Below, piece by piece: positions 1-7,794 of a stretch of DNA of 64,000 bases. The position numbers were made by a program, and so were the translations under genes. Each line of letters begins with the position of its first letter. Within the stretch, counting starts at the first letter, position 1. The DNA is from Ancylobacter oerskovii (lineage in GTDB: Bacteria; Pseudomonadota; Alphaproteobacteria; Rhizobiales; Xanthobacteraceae). The DNA lies in contig NZ_JAHBGB010000044.1 in the NCBI RefSeq assembly GCF_018390555.1, positions 709,424 through 773,423 on the forward strand, in the 5' to 3' direction. The notes under the pieces are model-generated. The model made no database searches and was not told the DNA's origin. It was given only the letters and a program-made list of their open reading frames with translations.

Positions 1-54
1 CGCGACGCTGGCGGCCGCAGCGACATCCTGCTGCTCGGCATTGGTCTCGTTCAT
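1..54 (-). CDS. Possible 5' end of a minus-strand gene leaving the window
   Basis: On the minus strand an ATG at 54 opens a frame that stays open to the left edge (MNETNAEQQDVAAAASVA). The composition, acidic start then an alanine-rich stretch, resembles phage proteins. No strong ribosome binding site is visible, only a GAGG about 15 bases upstream. If real, it would be divergent from the replication genes to the right, which is where phages often place integration or regulatory genes. Too little is visible to name it. Confidence 0.3.
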   Translation of the reverse strand, partial: MNETNAEQQDVAAAASVA

Positions 55-325
55 TCCGAGTACTGGGGCCTCGCGCTTGGCGCGCTCGGGGAATGCTCGG
101 GCGACTACTATTGTTGGGGAGATGCTCTCCCGCATAGCGGCGGAGGTATCGGATTCTGCCACAGCCTAGGCAGCTTCAGGAACCGCATAACCGGCTACCA
201 TGATGGGGACCGCGGCGCGGGTGATGGCGAGGATCTGTTTGCGGGGGCCTGGAGGTCAGCACAGCGAGCGCCACTCCTCGACTGCCAAGCTGTCGCAGCC
301 GCACCCATTTGGGGGCGGTGATCCG

Positions 326-577
326 GTGAGAATAGAAAACATTCATCCCGGCCAGCAGGGGAGCCGGAATCTCGCGACCTTCGATCTCGAGCTGCCCTGC
401 GGCGTCCGGCTTCTTCGCCTCACACTTCGTAGAGCCGCGGACGGCGGCCTACGGGTGTGGTCCCCGAATGTCGATGGCGCGCGGGTCGTCGCCATCCCTG
501 CAGAAATCGCCGCCGAAATTTCATCGCTCGCTATGTCGAAAGTTGGCCATGACCGTGACCGCCGCACCGCAGCCTGA
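326..577 (+). CDS. Small phage protein upstream of the primase
   Basis: An 83-residue protein starting at GTG 326 behind a purine-rich GGGGGCGG stretch. The ATG at 200 in the same frame is less likely because the sequence between 200 and 326 does not look coding. The core (around NLATFDLELPCGVRL and LRVWSPN) alternates hydrophobic and polar residues like a small beta sheet, reminiscent of the SpoVG-like proteins that precede phage replication genes in Rhizobiales. That resemblance is from memory and not firm. Its end overlaps the start of the primase gene, which suggests translational coupling. The region 55-325 holds no gene I can support and probably contains the promoter. Confidence 0.5.
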   Translation: MRIENIHPGQQGSRNLATFDLELPCGVRLLRLTLRRAADGGLRVWSPNVDGARVVAIPAEIAAEISSLAMSKVGHDRDRRTAA

Positions 578-2927
578 CTCATCACCCAACCCCGTCCGCA
601 GCCATGTGGAAATGCTCCAGCGCCTCGCCCACGGCGTCGACGGCGTGTTGGTGGTGTCGGTGTTCAACGCGGCGCTGGAGCGCGACGGCGGCATCATCAC
701 GCATCACGCCGTTGGCGACGTCGAAGGCATGGTGGCCGCTATCGAGGCACATAGCGGCACCGCGGGAGCGAACGTCTATTGCGGCCTTCAGGTCATGCGC
801 CGCACCCTTGCGCGCGGCCACCGTGGCGGCGGCGACGATGTCGTCGCCGTGCTTGGCCTGGTCGCCGACATCGATGCCGACACAGGCCGCGACACCGGTT
901 CGTACCCTCTGCCGCCGAACCTCGTGCTGGAGACCTCACCCGGCAACCGGCAGCCCATGTGGATATTCGACCGCCCCATTGCGCCGGACGTAGCCAAGGC
1001 GATCGCGCGGGGCTTGAAAGCCACCACTGGCTCAGACCATGGCACAGGCGACATCGCGCATGTCTGGCGAGTGCCGGGCACCCTGAACTGGCCCGGCCCG
1101 GCGAAGCTGGCCCGCGGGCGCAACCCGGAGCCGGCGGCGGTCACCGCCGTCGAGCCGTGGGACGGGACCTTCACCGATCCGACGGCACTCGCCCTCGCTG
1201 TGTCCGCCAGTGCGCCGCGCGCCGAGGCCGACCCCGTCGAGCTCGGCGACCTACCGGACGTCGACGGGGTCGAGGTGACGCCGGAAGCAGCGCGCCTGCT
1301 GGCCGCCAACGACGTCGGCGACAGGTCTGCCCATGCCGCGCGCGTCGTCGAGAAGCTCGCCTTCGACGGCCACCCCGCCGAGGTGGCTGCGGGACTGTTC
1401 CTGTCGGCGTCCGGCGATTGGCTGAGCCGCTACCGCTCTGAGGATTACGCCCGGCAGGACTTCACCCGGCTTTGGGGGCGGTTCGGGCAGCCCCATCTTC
1501 GTGCGCGAGAGATAGGCGCGGCGATGATCGAGAAGCTGCGCGGCAGGGCCGCCAATGACAATGAGCCCGATGACGATGACGAAGACGCTGCGCGGCCTAT
1601 CCCGACGGCGGCCGCCGTCGGCTTGCCGCTCGAACTTTGCTATCCGCCCGGCGCCGTCGGCGAGTTCGCTCGCTGGATCGCCTCCTGCGCCCGTTTCCCG
1701 TCGCCGCACCTCGCGCTTGCCTCGGCGCTGGCGTTCACGGCCGGGCTGATCGGCCGTCGCTACAAGGGGCCGACGGGTCTTCGGAGTAACCTTTACGTCG
1801 TGGCGCTGGCAGAGTCGGGTTTCGGAAAGGACATCACCATACGCGCGGCCGAAGCACTGGCCGACTCCACGCCCGACGGCGCACGGGTCAGCGAGCACAT
1901 CTTCGCTGATAAACTCCGCTCGTTGCCGGGCCTTGCCGGGCGCCTGCGGAAGTCGCCATCGTGCATCGCCGTGATCGACGAATTTGGCAAGTTCCTCTCG
2001 CTCCATGCGGGCCGGAATGTCGCGCCGCATCGCGAAGAAATCGCCACTGCGTTGATGGAGTTGACCGGTGCACCTTCCGGAAGCTGGGGCGGCGCCGAGA
2101 AAGCCAGCGGCAATATTAAGCGGATCATCCAACCCTGCTTGACGATCCACGGTGTGTCGACGCCAAGTACCTTCTGGGCTGCGCTTTCGTCCGGCAATAT
2201 CTCGGAGGGACTCCTTGGGCGCTTGGTGATGATCGACGCAGGCGATGGCGAGCCGGTGAAGGTGCGGCGGCCTGAGGGCTCACTGGATAATATCCCCGCT
2301 GAACTATCGGCGAAGGTGTCTGCGCTTCTCGGTGGCAGTGTTGGCCATCTCGGGGCGGGACCTTGGCACGCCCTATCTGCCAATCCTGAGGCTAAGCCAT
2401 GGCCGATGGTGACGGTCAAATTTGCGCCAGGGGTGGAGGACCTTTTCGAGGCGTTCGACGACCGGATGCGTGCCATGCGGACGACCCTGGATCCGCAATA
2501 CCGGCCGATCCTGAACCGCGTCGGCGAGAACGCCGCACGCTTGGCGTTGATCGTCGCCGTAGGATGTGACCCAAAGGAACCGGTGATCACCCCCGAGATC
2601 CAGGAATGGGCCAACGCAGTAGCTGAGGCATCGTTCAACACCATCGTCCGGGGTGCGCATGCTAACATCGCAGACAACGACCGGGCGGCGGAATACCTTA
2701 GGGTGCGAAGCATTATTGAGCGCGCCGACGTTAAGGGGCTAACCAAAGGGAGGTTGCTGGTCCGGTTGCGCGGTGCCATTGACGGGAGGCGTCTGGACGA
2801 CGTGCTCGACCAACTGCGCGAGGCCCGCGAGGTCATCTTCGGCAGGGTGACGTCCGAGAGCGGGCAGACCCTAGTGCGGTATTGGGCGCGCGAGCACACC
2901 CCTGAGGGCGCCGAACCGCTCACATAG
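549..2927 (+). CDS. Phage primase-helicase (RepB-type prim-pol plus DUF3987-like ATPase)
   Basis: A 792-residue two-domain replication protein. The N-terminal part has the archaeo-eukaryotic primase pattern: an acidic metal-binding cluster at D107, D109 and D111 (DIDAD) and a nucleotide-binding His at about 171 in HVWRVPGTLNWP. The C-terminal half, from about residue 360, is a DUF3987-like ATPase with a P-loop around K427 (SGFGKD) and a Walker B strand IAVIDEF. The residue after the P-loop lysine is Asp rather than Ser/Thr, which I believe recurs in this phage family. ATG 549 is chosen because the extension to 468 is arginine-rich and overlaps the upstream gene further. Expected role: priming and unwinding at the origin just downstream. 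Confidence 0.8.
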   Translation: MTVTAAPQPDSSPNPVRSHVEMLQRLAHGVDGVLVVSVFNAALERDGGIITHHAVGDVEGMVAAIEAHSGTAGANVYCGLQVMRRTLARGHRGGGDDVVAVLGLVADIDADTGRDTGSYPLPPNLVLETSPGNRQPMWIFDRPIAPDVAKAIARGLKATTGSDHGTGDIAHVWRVPGTLNWPGPAKLARGRNPEPAAVTAVEPWDGTFTDPTALALAVSASAPRAEADPVELGDLPDVDGVEVTPEAARLLAANDVGDRSAHAARVVEKLAFDGHPAEVAAGLFLSASGDWLSRYRSEDYARQDFTRLWGRFGQPHLRAREIGAAMIEKLRGRAANDNEPDDDDEDAARPIPTAAAVGLPLELCYPPGAVGEFARWIASCARFPSPHLALASALAFTAGLIGRRYKGPTGLRSNLYVVALAESGFGKDITIRAAEALADSTPDGARVSEHIFADKLRSLPGLAGRLRKSPSCIAVIDEFGKFLSLHAGRNVAPHREEIATALMELTGAPSGSWGGAEKASGNIKRIIQPCLTIHGVSTPSTFWAALSSGNISEGLLGRLVMIDAGDGEPVKVRRPEGSLDNIPAELSAKVSALLGGSVGHLGAGPWHALSANPEAKPWPMVTVKFAPGVEDLFEAFDDRMRAMRTTLDPQYRPILNRVGENAARLALIVAVGCDPKEPVITPEIQEWANAVAEASFNTIVRGAHANIADNDRAAEYLRVRSIIERADVKGLTKGRLLVRLRGAIDGRRLDDVLDQLREAREVIFGRVTSESGQTLVRYWAREHTPEGAEPLT

Positions 2928-2936
2928 GCGTACTCA

Positions 2937-3103
2937 AGCCATGTTCGAAGGCATGTCCGTTTTCGGAAGATGGACATGCCTCGTGCAGCGAAGGCATGTC
3001 TGTTTTCTCCACCTCGGACATGCCTTCGACATACCTTTGGACATGCCTTCGAACATGGCTTTATTGTAAAATATCTATATATATCAATATATTATATATA
3101 AGG
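2937..3103. other. Putative phage replication origin (iterons plus AT-rich tract)
   Basis: Five copies of a GGACATGCCTTCGA-type motif occur in alternating orientation: 2947-2958 (reverse), 2972-2980 (forward, short), 2990-3000 (reverse), 3016-3029 and 3039-3052 (forward). The outermost copies are embedded in a perfect 22-base inverted repeat, 2937-2958 against 3039-3060. Directly after it comes an AT-only stretch of ATATAT character (about 3061-3103) that stands out in this GC-rich DNA and would melt easily. Iterons next to a melting region immediately behind the primase-helicase gene is the classical layout of a replication origin. The function is inferred from layout. Confidence 0.6.
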
Positions 3104-3280
3104 TATGGTCATAAACAGCAGGGGGGTGTCCCGCGAGGGTGGTTTTCGCGTGAGGGTATCCCTGCGCGAACATGGCGAACATGGCTCCATCAACATCGCA
3201 CTGGCAGCTATCGCTTCCCGCCGTGCCGCACGGCTGCTACCTTCAAGTCTCCGGTGTCCTGCCGGGGATTGCGATCTCTG

Positions 3281-3314
3281 GAAGCCGCCGGTCTCCGCCG
3301 GCGGCTTCTTTTTT
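3281..3314 (+). terminator. Strong intrinsic terminator
   Basis: A perfect 10-bp GC-rich stem (3281-3290 with 3299-3308) closes an 8-base loop and is followed by six T residues. It would end transcription from the replication gene and origin. The stretch 3104-3280 between the AT-rich tract and this hairpin has no convincing gene. A short untranslated RNA there is possible but unsupported. Confidence 0.75.
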
Positions 3315-3331
3315 GCGGCTAGCAGCGGTCC

Positions 3332-3527
3332 ATGGCCTCATCGACCCGCCGGGCGATCGTGCGGACAAACGTCTCGGCCGCCACGCCGTCGACGTCGCGG
3401 CCCATCGACCCAGATTCCCCACGCCACCAGCGAAGACGAGTGCGCCGACCTCGTAGAGGCCACCGTCGAGGAATGGCTGGCGGCAGGTAGGGTGGCCAAT
3501 GACAACGATCTGCAGATGGCGGCTTGA
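3332..3527 (+). pseudogene. Possible frameshifted small ORF
   Basis: From ATG 3332 a frame reads MASSTRRAIVRTNVSAATP then loses protein-like character. A second frame becomes protein-like from about 3425 and ends EEWLAAGRVANDND...MAA at 3527, an ending typical of small rhizobial phage proteins. Joining the two needs a frameshift near 3420, so this may be a decayed gene. The opposite strand also has a protein-like tail ending at 3319 (VAAETFVRTIARRVDEAM), so strand assignment is uncertain. Confidence 0.2.
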
Positions 3528-3540
3528 CCGTCCGCCACAA

Positions 3541-3834
3541 TCAATCGGCCAGCGCGGCCTCGACGGCGTCGGGGTTCTTCTCGATCACCCGAAGCAAGGC
3601 TACCGCAGCCGGGTCTGGCTGGCGACGGCCCTGCTCCCATCCCTCCATGGTGCGGGCAGGAACATGAAAGCGGCGCTCGAATTCCTTCGGGCTCTTGGCC
3701 ACACGCTTGCGAATGGCCTTGATCCGCGCAGGGGGAAGGGGACTCACGGTACGTGTGGGCAGCGCGATCTCCCCGCGCTTGTAGGCCAGCACCTCTTCCA
3801 GGGATTCTATCAGATCGTCGCCAAGCTTACTCAT
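3541..3834 (-). CDS. Antitoxin with XRE-type helix-turn-helix (HigA/NadS-like)
   Basis: A 97-residue protein. The C-terminal two thirds form a helix-turn-helix (KSPKEFERRFHVPARTMEGW followed by EQGRRQPDPAAVALLRVI), the layout of HigA/NadS antitoxins that bind DNA and neutralise a RelE/HigB mRNA interferase. It overlaps the upstream toxin gene by 8 bases, so the two are co-translated, toxin first as in higBA. It should repress the pair through the palindromic site at 4156-4211. In a prophage such pairs often stabilise the element or limit other phages. Confidence 0.8.
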   Translation of the reverse strand: MSKLGDDLIESLEEVLAYKRGEIALPTRTVSPLPPARIKAIRKRVAKSPKEFERRFHVPARTMEGWEQGRRQPDPAAVALLRVIEKNPDAVEAALAD

Positions 3835-4147
3835 TGATCGCCTCCATCAGGGCCGCAACGCGCTGGCGCTGGGCCTGGGTCATGTCTTCCTGATCCGCTT
3901 TCGCATAGGCCAAAAGCAGGAACACCATGTCGTCAGATCGCATCACCACATAAATGCATCGGCCACCGCCACGCTTGCCCTTTCCTCGCATCGCAAAGCG
4001 CACCTTGCGGGCACCGTGCATGCCGGGGATAACGTCGCCGGCATCGGGGTTGGCGGCCAGCGCCAATTCAAGCGCATCAACCTCGGCCCTGCTCGCGCCT
4101 GCCTTGGCCACACTGCGATCGAATGCGCTGGTGCGAACAATCTTCAT
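3827..4147 (-). CDS. RelE/HigB-family toxin
   Basis: A 106-residue small basic protein starting at ATG 4147 (MKIVRTSAFDRSV). The usual RelE/HigB features are visible: an N-terminal helix-rich half, GMHGARKVRFAMRGKGKRGG in the middle with the basic residues that contact RNA, and the closing beta strand VFLLLAYAKADQEDMT. Family members cleave mRNA, usually on the ribosome. The possible upstream start at 4216 is rejected because it would read through the operator. The gene is first in a two-gene operon with the antitoxin at 3541-3834. Confidence 0.82.
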   Translation of the reverse strand: MKIVRTSAFDRSVAKAGASRAEVDALELALAANPDAGDVIPGMHGARKVRFAMRGKGKRGGGRCIYVVMRSDDMVFLLLAYAKADQEDMTQAQRQRVAALMEAINE

Positions 4148-4155
4148 GTCCCATC

Positions 4156-4211
4156 TATACGCCAATGACGTACAGGTGTCAATCCTCAATGTACGCCAAT
4201 GACGCACATTG
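4156..4211 (-). promoter_or_regulatory. Operator/promoter of the toxin-antitoxin operon
   Basis: A 16-base direct repeat, TACGCCAATGACGYAC, occurs at 4158-4173 and 4192-4207, 34 bases apart. The second copy lies inside an imperfect palindrome, 4189-4211, whose arms AATGTACG and CGCACATT differ at one position from perfect symmetry. Autoregulatory sites of this kind sit just upstream of higBA operons. The repeats end 8 bases before the toxin start, so a bound antitoxin would block initiation. Confidence 0.6.
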
Positions 4212-4355
4212 AGCAAGGCCGCCTGACCAATCTGGGATCGGCGACGTCCTGTGCGTCACGCCCCGCCTCGCGTGCCATCCCCAGTAGCGCCACACACCCA
4301 AGAGCACTACATCTAGGACATCACCTCAAAGCCGCACACCGTCATCAACCAGGTC

Positions 4356-4673
4356 ATGGAGGCGCATGTGCGCATCACTCATCCGAGGGCCGAAGGCGCA
4401 TTCTCGCGCCACGAATTGTCCGACGTCATCGAATACGACCTGCGGTTTGGTCGCACTCTGCCGGAGTACTCCACCATTGAGGATGGCCAGCTTCCCGACG
4501 ATGGTGCTGTACTCGAGGGCTTCAGCCTTCACGGCTATCCCCGCTGGGCGGCCGTCTGGCCGACATCCGAGACCGGCGATTTCGACTGCTCGCTGCACTC
4601 AACGCCTGCCGCAGCTGAGGCCGCCCGCGGGGATGGCATTGCCGCAGCTCGCGCCGTCGGGATTGCCGCATGA
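4356..4673 (+). CDS. Conserved phage hypothetical, 105 aa
   Basis: The protein has a well-formed acidic core (DVIEYDLRFGRTLPEYSTI, then WAAVWPTSETGDFDCSLH) and an alanine-rich C-terminal helix. I do not recognise the family. The reading frame is protein-like upstream of ATG 4356 back to about 4314 but has no standard start codon there, so the true start may be further left. Its stop overlaps the start of the next gene by four bases (ATGA), giving a two-gene operon. Confidence 0.5.
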   Translation: MEAHVRITHPRAEGAFSRHELSDVIEYDLRFGRTLPEYSTIEDGQLPDDGAVLEGFSLHGYPRWAAVWPTSETGDFDCSLHSTPAAAEAARGDGIAAARAVGIAA

Positions 4674-5683
4674 GCAAGTCCGCTCCCGACATGATCAGCC
4701 TCGACAGCCTCGCCGAAGATGCCATCTCCTATGACCCGACGGATGCCATGAACGACGCCCTCGACAAGACCGGAGAAGTGGCAATCGAGCCCGCCCGGCT
4801 CATTACCCGACTGCATCATGAGGGCAGCATCGACGACACAGGTCGGGACGCGGCCGACATTCTGAACAAGATGTTCACTGTCGGATCGGCGACGCTTCGG
4901 GACCCCGGACGCTACGATTGGCGCGATAAGGACGGTAGGTGGAGCCGCGTGACGCAGCCCCGCCGGGAGATCGCCGCCAAGGTCGACGAGACCGTCATGG
5001 CAGTCCGCAGCAAGACCCGTCGCGTGGCTGTATGCCACGCCTTGGCCTGCAGGCAGCCCGTGGCCGATCTCGACAACCTGGCACCGCTCGCGGCAGGTAT
5101 CGAAGACGTCGCGCGGTGTTGGTGGGGAGCAGCGAAGCGTCCGGTTGTCGTGGTGAAGGGGATCACCATGCCCGCATTCGGTGATGTGCGCGCCGCGAGC
5201 GCCGAGAACGACAACGCCGCGCCCGGCGCACGCCGTTTGGTCGAGGGGTTCGAACGGATGTGGAAGCGCGGCCAGCTTGATCGCAATCCAGATTTGAACG
5301 AGTCTCTGTACGCCGCTGGCCTGCGCTACCGTCAGGATCACCACAGCGCCGGCCTGGCGCCTCTCGGCGCCATCGACTATGGCCGGGAACAGGTCGATGG
5401 TGGATCCGGCGCAGGCACGGCAGCCGGCGGGCTATTCGGGAGCGAGGCGGCGACGCGGGCGCTGGAGCGCTACAGAGCTGCGCGCAGGGCAATGGGCGAC
5501 AGGTTTTCACCTGTGATCGACGCCGTGGTGATTGAGGGCCGGACGCTGGCAGAGGCCGGAGCGGCTGTTGGTCGCTACAGTGCCGGTGCACGGGCTGAAG
5601 CGCAGGCGGCTGAGCGGCTGGACCTCGGGTTGCACGAACTTGCAATTTTCTATGGCGTCATCACGAGACGCCAAGCGGCCTGA
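4670..5683 (+). CDS. DUF6456-like phage protein
   Basis: A 337-residue protein. The C-terminal half, from about residue 185 (GARRLVEGFERMWKRGQLDR) through AGLRYRQDHHSAGLAPLGAID to the closing helix LHELAIFYGVI, matches my recollection of the DUF6456 domain found in Rhizobiales prophages and in some chromosomal HTH proteins. The region VIDAVVIEGRTLAEAGAAVG could be a helix-turn-helix. The N-terminal half is not recognisable. Translationally coupled to the gene before it. A role in early or late gene control is plausible from position, between the origin and the virion genes, but not shown. Confidence 0.55.
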   Translation: MSKSAPDMISLDSLAEDAISYDPTDAMNDALDKTGEVAIEPARLITRLHHEGSIDDTGRDAADILNKMFTVGSATLRDPGRYDWRDKDGRWSRVTQPRREIAAKVDETVMAVRSKTRRVAVCHALACRQPVADLDNLAPLAAGIEDVARCWWGAAKRPVVVVKGITMPAFGDVRAASAENDNAAPGARRLVEGFERMWKRGQLDRNPDLNESLYAAGLRYRQDHHSAGLAPLGAIDYGREQVDGGSGAGTAAGGLFGSEAATRALERYRAARRAMGDRFSPVIDAVVIEGRTLAEAGAAVGRYSAGARAEAQAAERLDLGLHELAIFYGVITRRQAA

Positions 5684-5756
5684 CGTACGTCAAGTACGTC
5701 AGCGGTGCTATACTTCAAATAGAAGTCAAAGTTGCGCCCGCGGCGAGACCGCGGGC
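5681..5756. promoter_or_regulatory. Palindromic site and hairpin after the DUF6456-like gene
   Basis: TGACGTACGTCA at 5681-5692 is a perfect 12-base palindrome and is followed by AGTACGTCAG. The half site TGACGTAC also occurs in the toxin-antitoxin operator at 4166-4173. A hairpin with 8-bp arms GCCCGCGG/CCGCGGGC spans 5736-5756 and lacks a T tract. The rest of the gap to 5983 shows no gene I can support. Confidence 0.3.
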
Positions 5757-5983
5757 TTGCAGATTCGGGGCGCTCGCAGGGCCGGTACGAATACTCGGCA
5801 CCCACATGCGGACTGTCCCGATACCCCAAAGACGATGCACCGATACCCAGGCGAGCCGCAAGGCTGGGGCGCTGGAAGCATCGTCTCCGTTTCACCTGCG
5901 GCGACTCCTCCGCTGCGGTGACTGCGCCCGGATCCCCATGCTGCGGTATGGCGCGGGTCCGGGCGCGGGTTGCTCCTCGGTGT

Positions 5984-6157
5984 TCACTTCTCGTTTTCTT
6001 CGATCATGGTTTCGATGGCGCCGATCGTCACTTCGAGATCGGCAATCTTCCGCATCACGTTGTCGGCCGGAATGGTGTCGGCATTCGCTGCGATGGTGAT
6101 GAGTTCGCGCTGGGCGGTGAGCAGCCGGGTGCGAAGAGTTTTCAGTTTCACGATCAT
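5984..6157 (-). CDS. Small coiled-coil-like protein, 57 aa
   Basis: On the minus strand ATG 6157 begins a clean 57-residue protein, MIVKLKTLRTRLLTAQRELI and so on to TMIEENEK. It is almost entirely helical, with leucine/isoleucine heptad spacing in both halves around a short proline-containing break (TIPADN), which predicts a helical hairpin or dimer. No shadow frame is open across it. It is antisense to the flanking + strand genes and lies behind the beta flower gene on the same strand. Function unknown. Confidence 0.55.
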   Translation of the reverse strand: MIVKLKTLRTRLLTAQRELITIAANADTIPADNVMRKIADLEVTIGAIETMIEENEK

Positions 6158-6266
6158 CGGTCTGCGTTATCCCAATGTACCAACGCGGGCAACGTGCCAT
6201 TGCTGGCACCGAATATCGCCAAGAGCGAGCGGCGAGGGCGCTGATGGGGAACGAAACGGCTGGCGA

Positions 6267-6686
6267 TTAGGCGGGCCGTGGACCTCCTGCGGGCCAAGGG
6301 AGAATTGAATTGAGGCGGCCGCCTCGCGCGGGTCTATCCTCGAAGAAGTCAGCGATTGAAATTGCAGACCATGACGATCTCGGTTTCGGCATTTCTGGTG
6401 CGTCCGGCAAGAACTCCGGCGTCGGCGGCGTAGCTGCAATCGCCTTCGCCGGGGGCACAGCGCGAATTGGCGTCATCGGGCCGACCCCGCGCCGGGTCGG
6501 GGCACATGCAATCGCATCACCGTGCCTATCCCTAATCCATCCGCTGCTGATGAAGCCGATATGAGTTCCGCGCATTGAGAATAGAGCATTGCGCGAGATC
6601 AGTGCCACGGGCTTGCCCTCCCAGGTAATCAAGTAGTTAGCTTTGGCGTATACGGCTGCTGTTCCGAATTTATCGTAGAAATCCAA
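6267..6686 (-). CDS. 4-fold beta flower domain protein
   Basis: A 139-residue protein. The first 60 residues carry the repeated short beta strands of the 4-fold beta flower family: YDKFGTAAVYAK, TWEGKPVALISRNALFSMRG, THIGFISSGWIRDRHGDAI. The rest is proline-rich with a short terminal helix (AISIADFFED). It starts at TTG 6686, preceded at ideal distance by a strong AAGGGAGGGAG ribosome binding site, which decides the start. The family is small, of unknown function, and common in Rhizobiales and their mobile elements. It is transcribed against the virion operon, so it is likely expressed in the lysogen. Confidence 0.65.
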   Translation of the reverse strand: MDFYDKFGTAAVYAKANYLITWEGKPVALISRNALFSMRGTHIGFISSGWIRDRHGDAIACAPTRRGVGPMTPIRAVPPAKAIAATPPTPEFLPDAPEMPKPRSSWSAISIADFFEDRPARGGRLNSILPWPAGGPRPA

Positions 6687-6863
6687 TTATCTCCCTCCCT
6701 TTTCTAGAGTTGAATAATAGTTCTTAGGCGTGAGTTATCGCAGCCGCCCAACATGATCTGCAAGCGAGAATGCTGTGATCGCCCAATTGTCCTGAAATAT
6801 ATTTGCCAATTCCGGCAAGCTTGGCCATGTGTGGATCTGGCGTGACGTGCTAGGGATGTTCTG

Positions 6864-7496
6864 ATGCAAGTCCGCTTCGACCTCAAGGAGTGGGATAGGA
6901 AGGCTCGTGCCCTCGGCGCCACATCCAAACAAATTCCCTATGCACTCGCCACCGCCATGACATGGACGATGCGGGAGACGGTCGAGGCCGAGAAGAAGGC
7001 GCTCTCAACTTCACTCGATCGCCCAACGCCGTTCACGCAGCAGGGCGTCGGCTTCACCCCGGCGAACAAAGGGCAGCTCCGGTTCGAAGTGTTCATCAAG
7101 GACCGACAGGCGGCATACCTGGGCATCAACGTCGCTGGCGGTACCCGCTCGCCGGTTGGTGCCAAGGTGCTGGCCACCCCGTTCATCAAACGGAATTCCT
7201 ATGGCAACGTCGGGCGCGGCGCCCTCAAAGCGCTGATGGGCGATAGGCGTCGCGTGTTTAGCGGCAAGCCCAAGGGCAAGAACCGGCCCGCCGGCATCTG
7301 GCGCCGCACGAACGAGAACACGACGATCCGGCTCCTGGCGCTCTACAGCCCGAGCATGAAGTACATCGTGCGCTACGACTTCCCCGCCATCTTCGAAGCC
7401 ACTGTGCGCTCCACCCTGCCCGACAAGGTGACCGAGGCGGTGATGCACGTCATGGCCCGCTTCGCCATGCACGAGGGGACCAAGGGGCCGGGGTAA
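6864..7496 (+). CDS. Phage tail protein resembling minor tail protein Z
   Basis: A 210-residue protein. Its N-terminal helix-rich segment followed by LDRPTPFTQQGVGFTPA resembles the start of the lambda gpZ/prophage minor tail Z family, where an FDRPTP-type motif is common. The middle is beta-rich with many basic residues, as expected of a protein that contacts DNA or the tail terminator. Its place upstream of the terminase genes, separated from the other tail genes, is unusual. I am moderately sure it is a virion morphogenesis protein and less sure of the family. Confidence 0.5.
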   Translation: MQVRFDLKEWDRKARALGATSKQIPYALATAMTWTMRETVEAEKKALSTSLDRPTPFTQQGVGFTPANKGQLRFEVFIKDRQAAYLGINVAGGTRSPVGAKVLATPFIKRNSYGNVGRGALKALMGDRRRVFSGKPKGKNRPAGIWRRTNENTTIRLLALYSPSMKYIVRYDFPAIFEATVRSTLPDKVTEAVMHVMARFAMHEGTKGPG

Positions 7497-7794
7497 GGCG
7501 GAAGCCACATAGCCCATTCGTGGTATACGATATGCAGACGCAATAAAGTTGCGTTACGACAGAATGTGACCGTGGCGCTGCCAGTCAGGAAATAAAATTG
7601 CGATAGAGAAAGCCTATCGATCGGGTAAGAAAATGACCGCTCATGCCCGCCGCGCGCAACTTTCTTTCGTCGGGTCCTTCCGGGCCGGGGGTGGGTATGG
7701 GTGTTTCGGAGGCATGGGCTCGCCCTAGCGCCAAGAATTTCCTAAGGGGTAATAATAATTTTCTATCGTATGGCTCTATTGGATAGGCGCGCCG
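7497..7794 (+). other. Non-coding gap before the terminase; candidate cos and late promoter
   Basis: No gene is supported in these 298 bases. A GC-rich block at 7671-7720 (GGGTCCTTCCGGG, then runs of G, GTGGGTATGGGTGTTTCGGAGG) sits about 80 bases before the terminase small-subunit gene, the usual place of a cos site in phages with lambda-type terminases. An AT-rich stretch at about 7738-7775 with TAATAATAATTTT could serve promoter melting or IHF-type bending. Both roles are inferred. Confidence 0.35.

Noticed and set aside
1-321. Plus-strand frame open from the window edge to 321
   Set aside because: Glycine-rich, no start visible and no recognisable domain; I could not decide between a gene end and chance openness in GC-rich DNA.
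2996-3322. A 108-codon frame across the iterons and terminator
   Set aside because: It runs through the repeats and the AT-rich tract, has no ribosome binding site and no protein-like composition.
6735-6932. 65-codon minus-strand frame before the gpZ-like gene
   Set aside because: It overlaps the start of a supported gene and has no ribosome binding site; the region is better read as promoter space.
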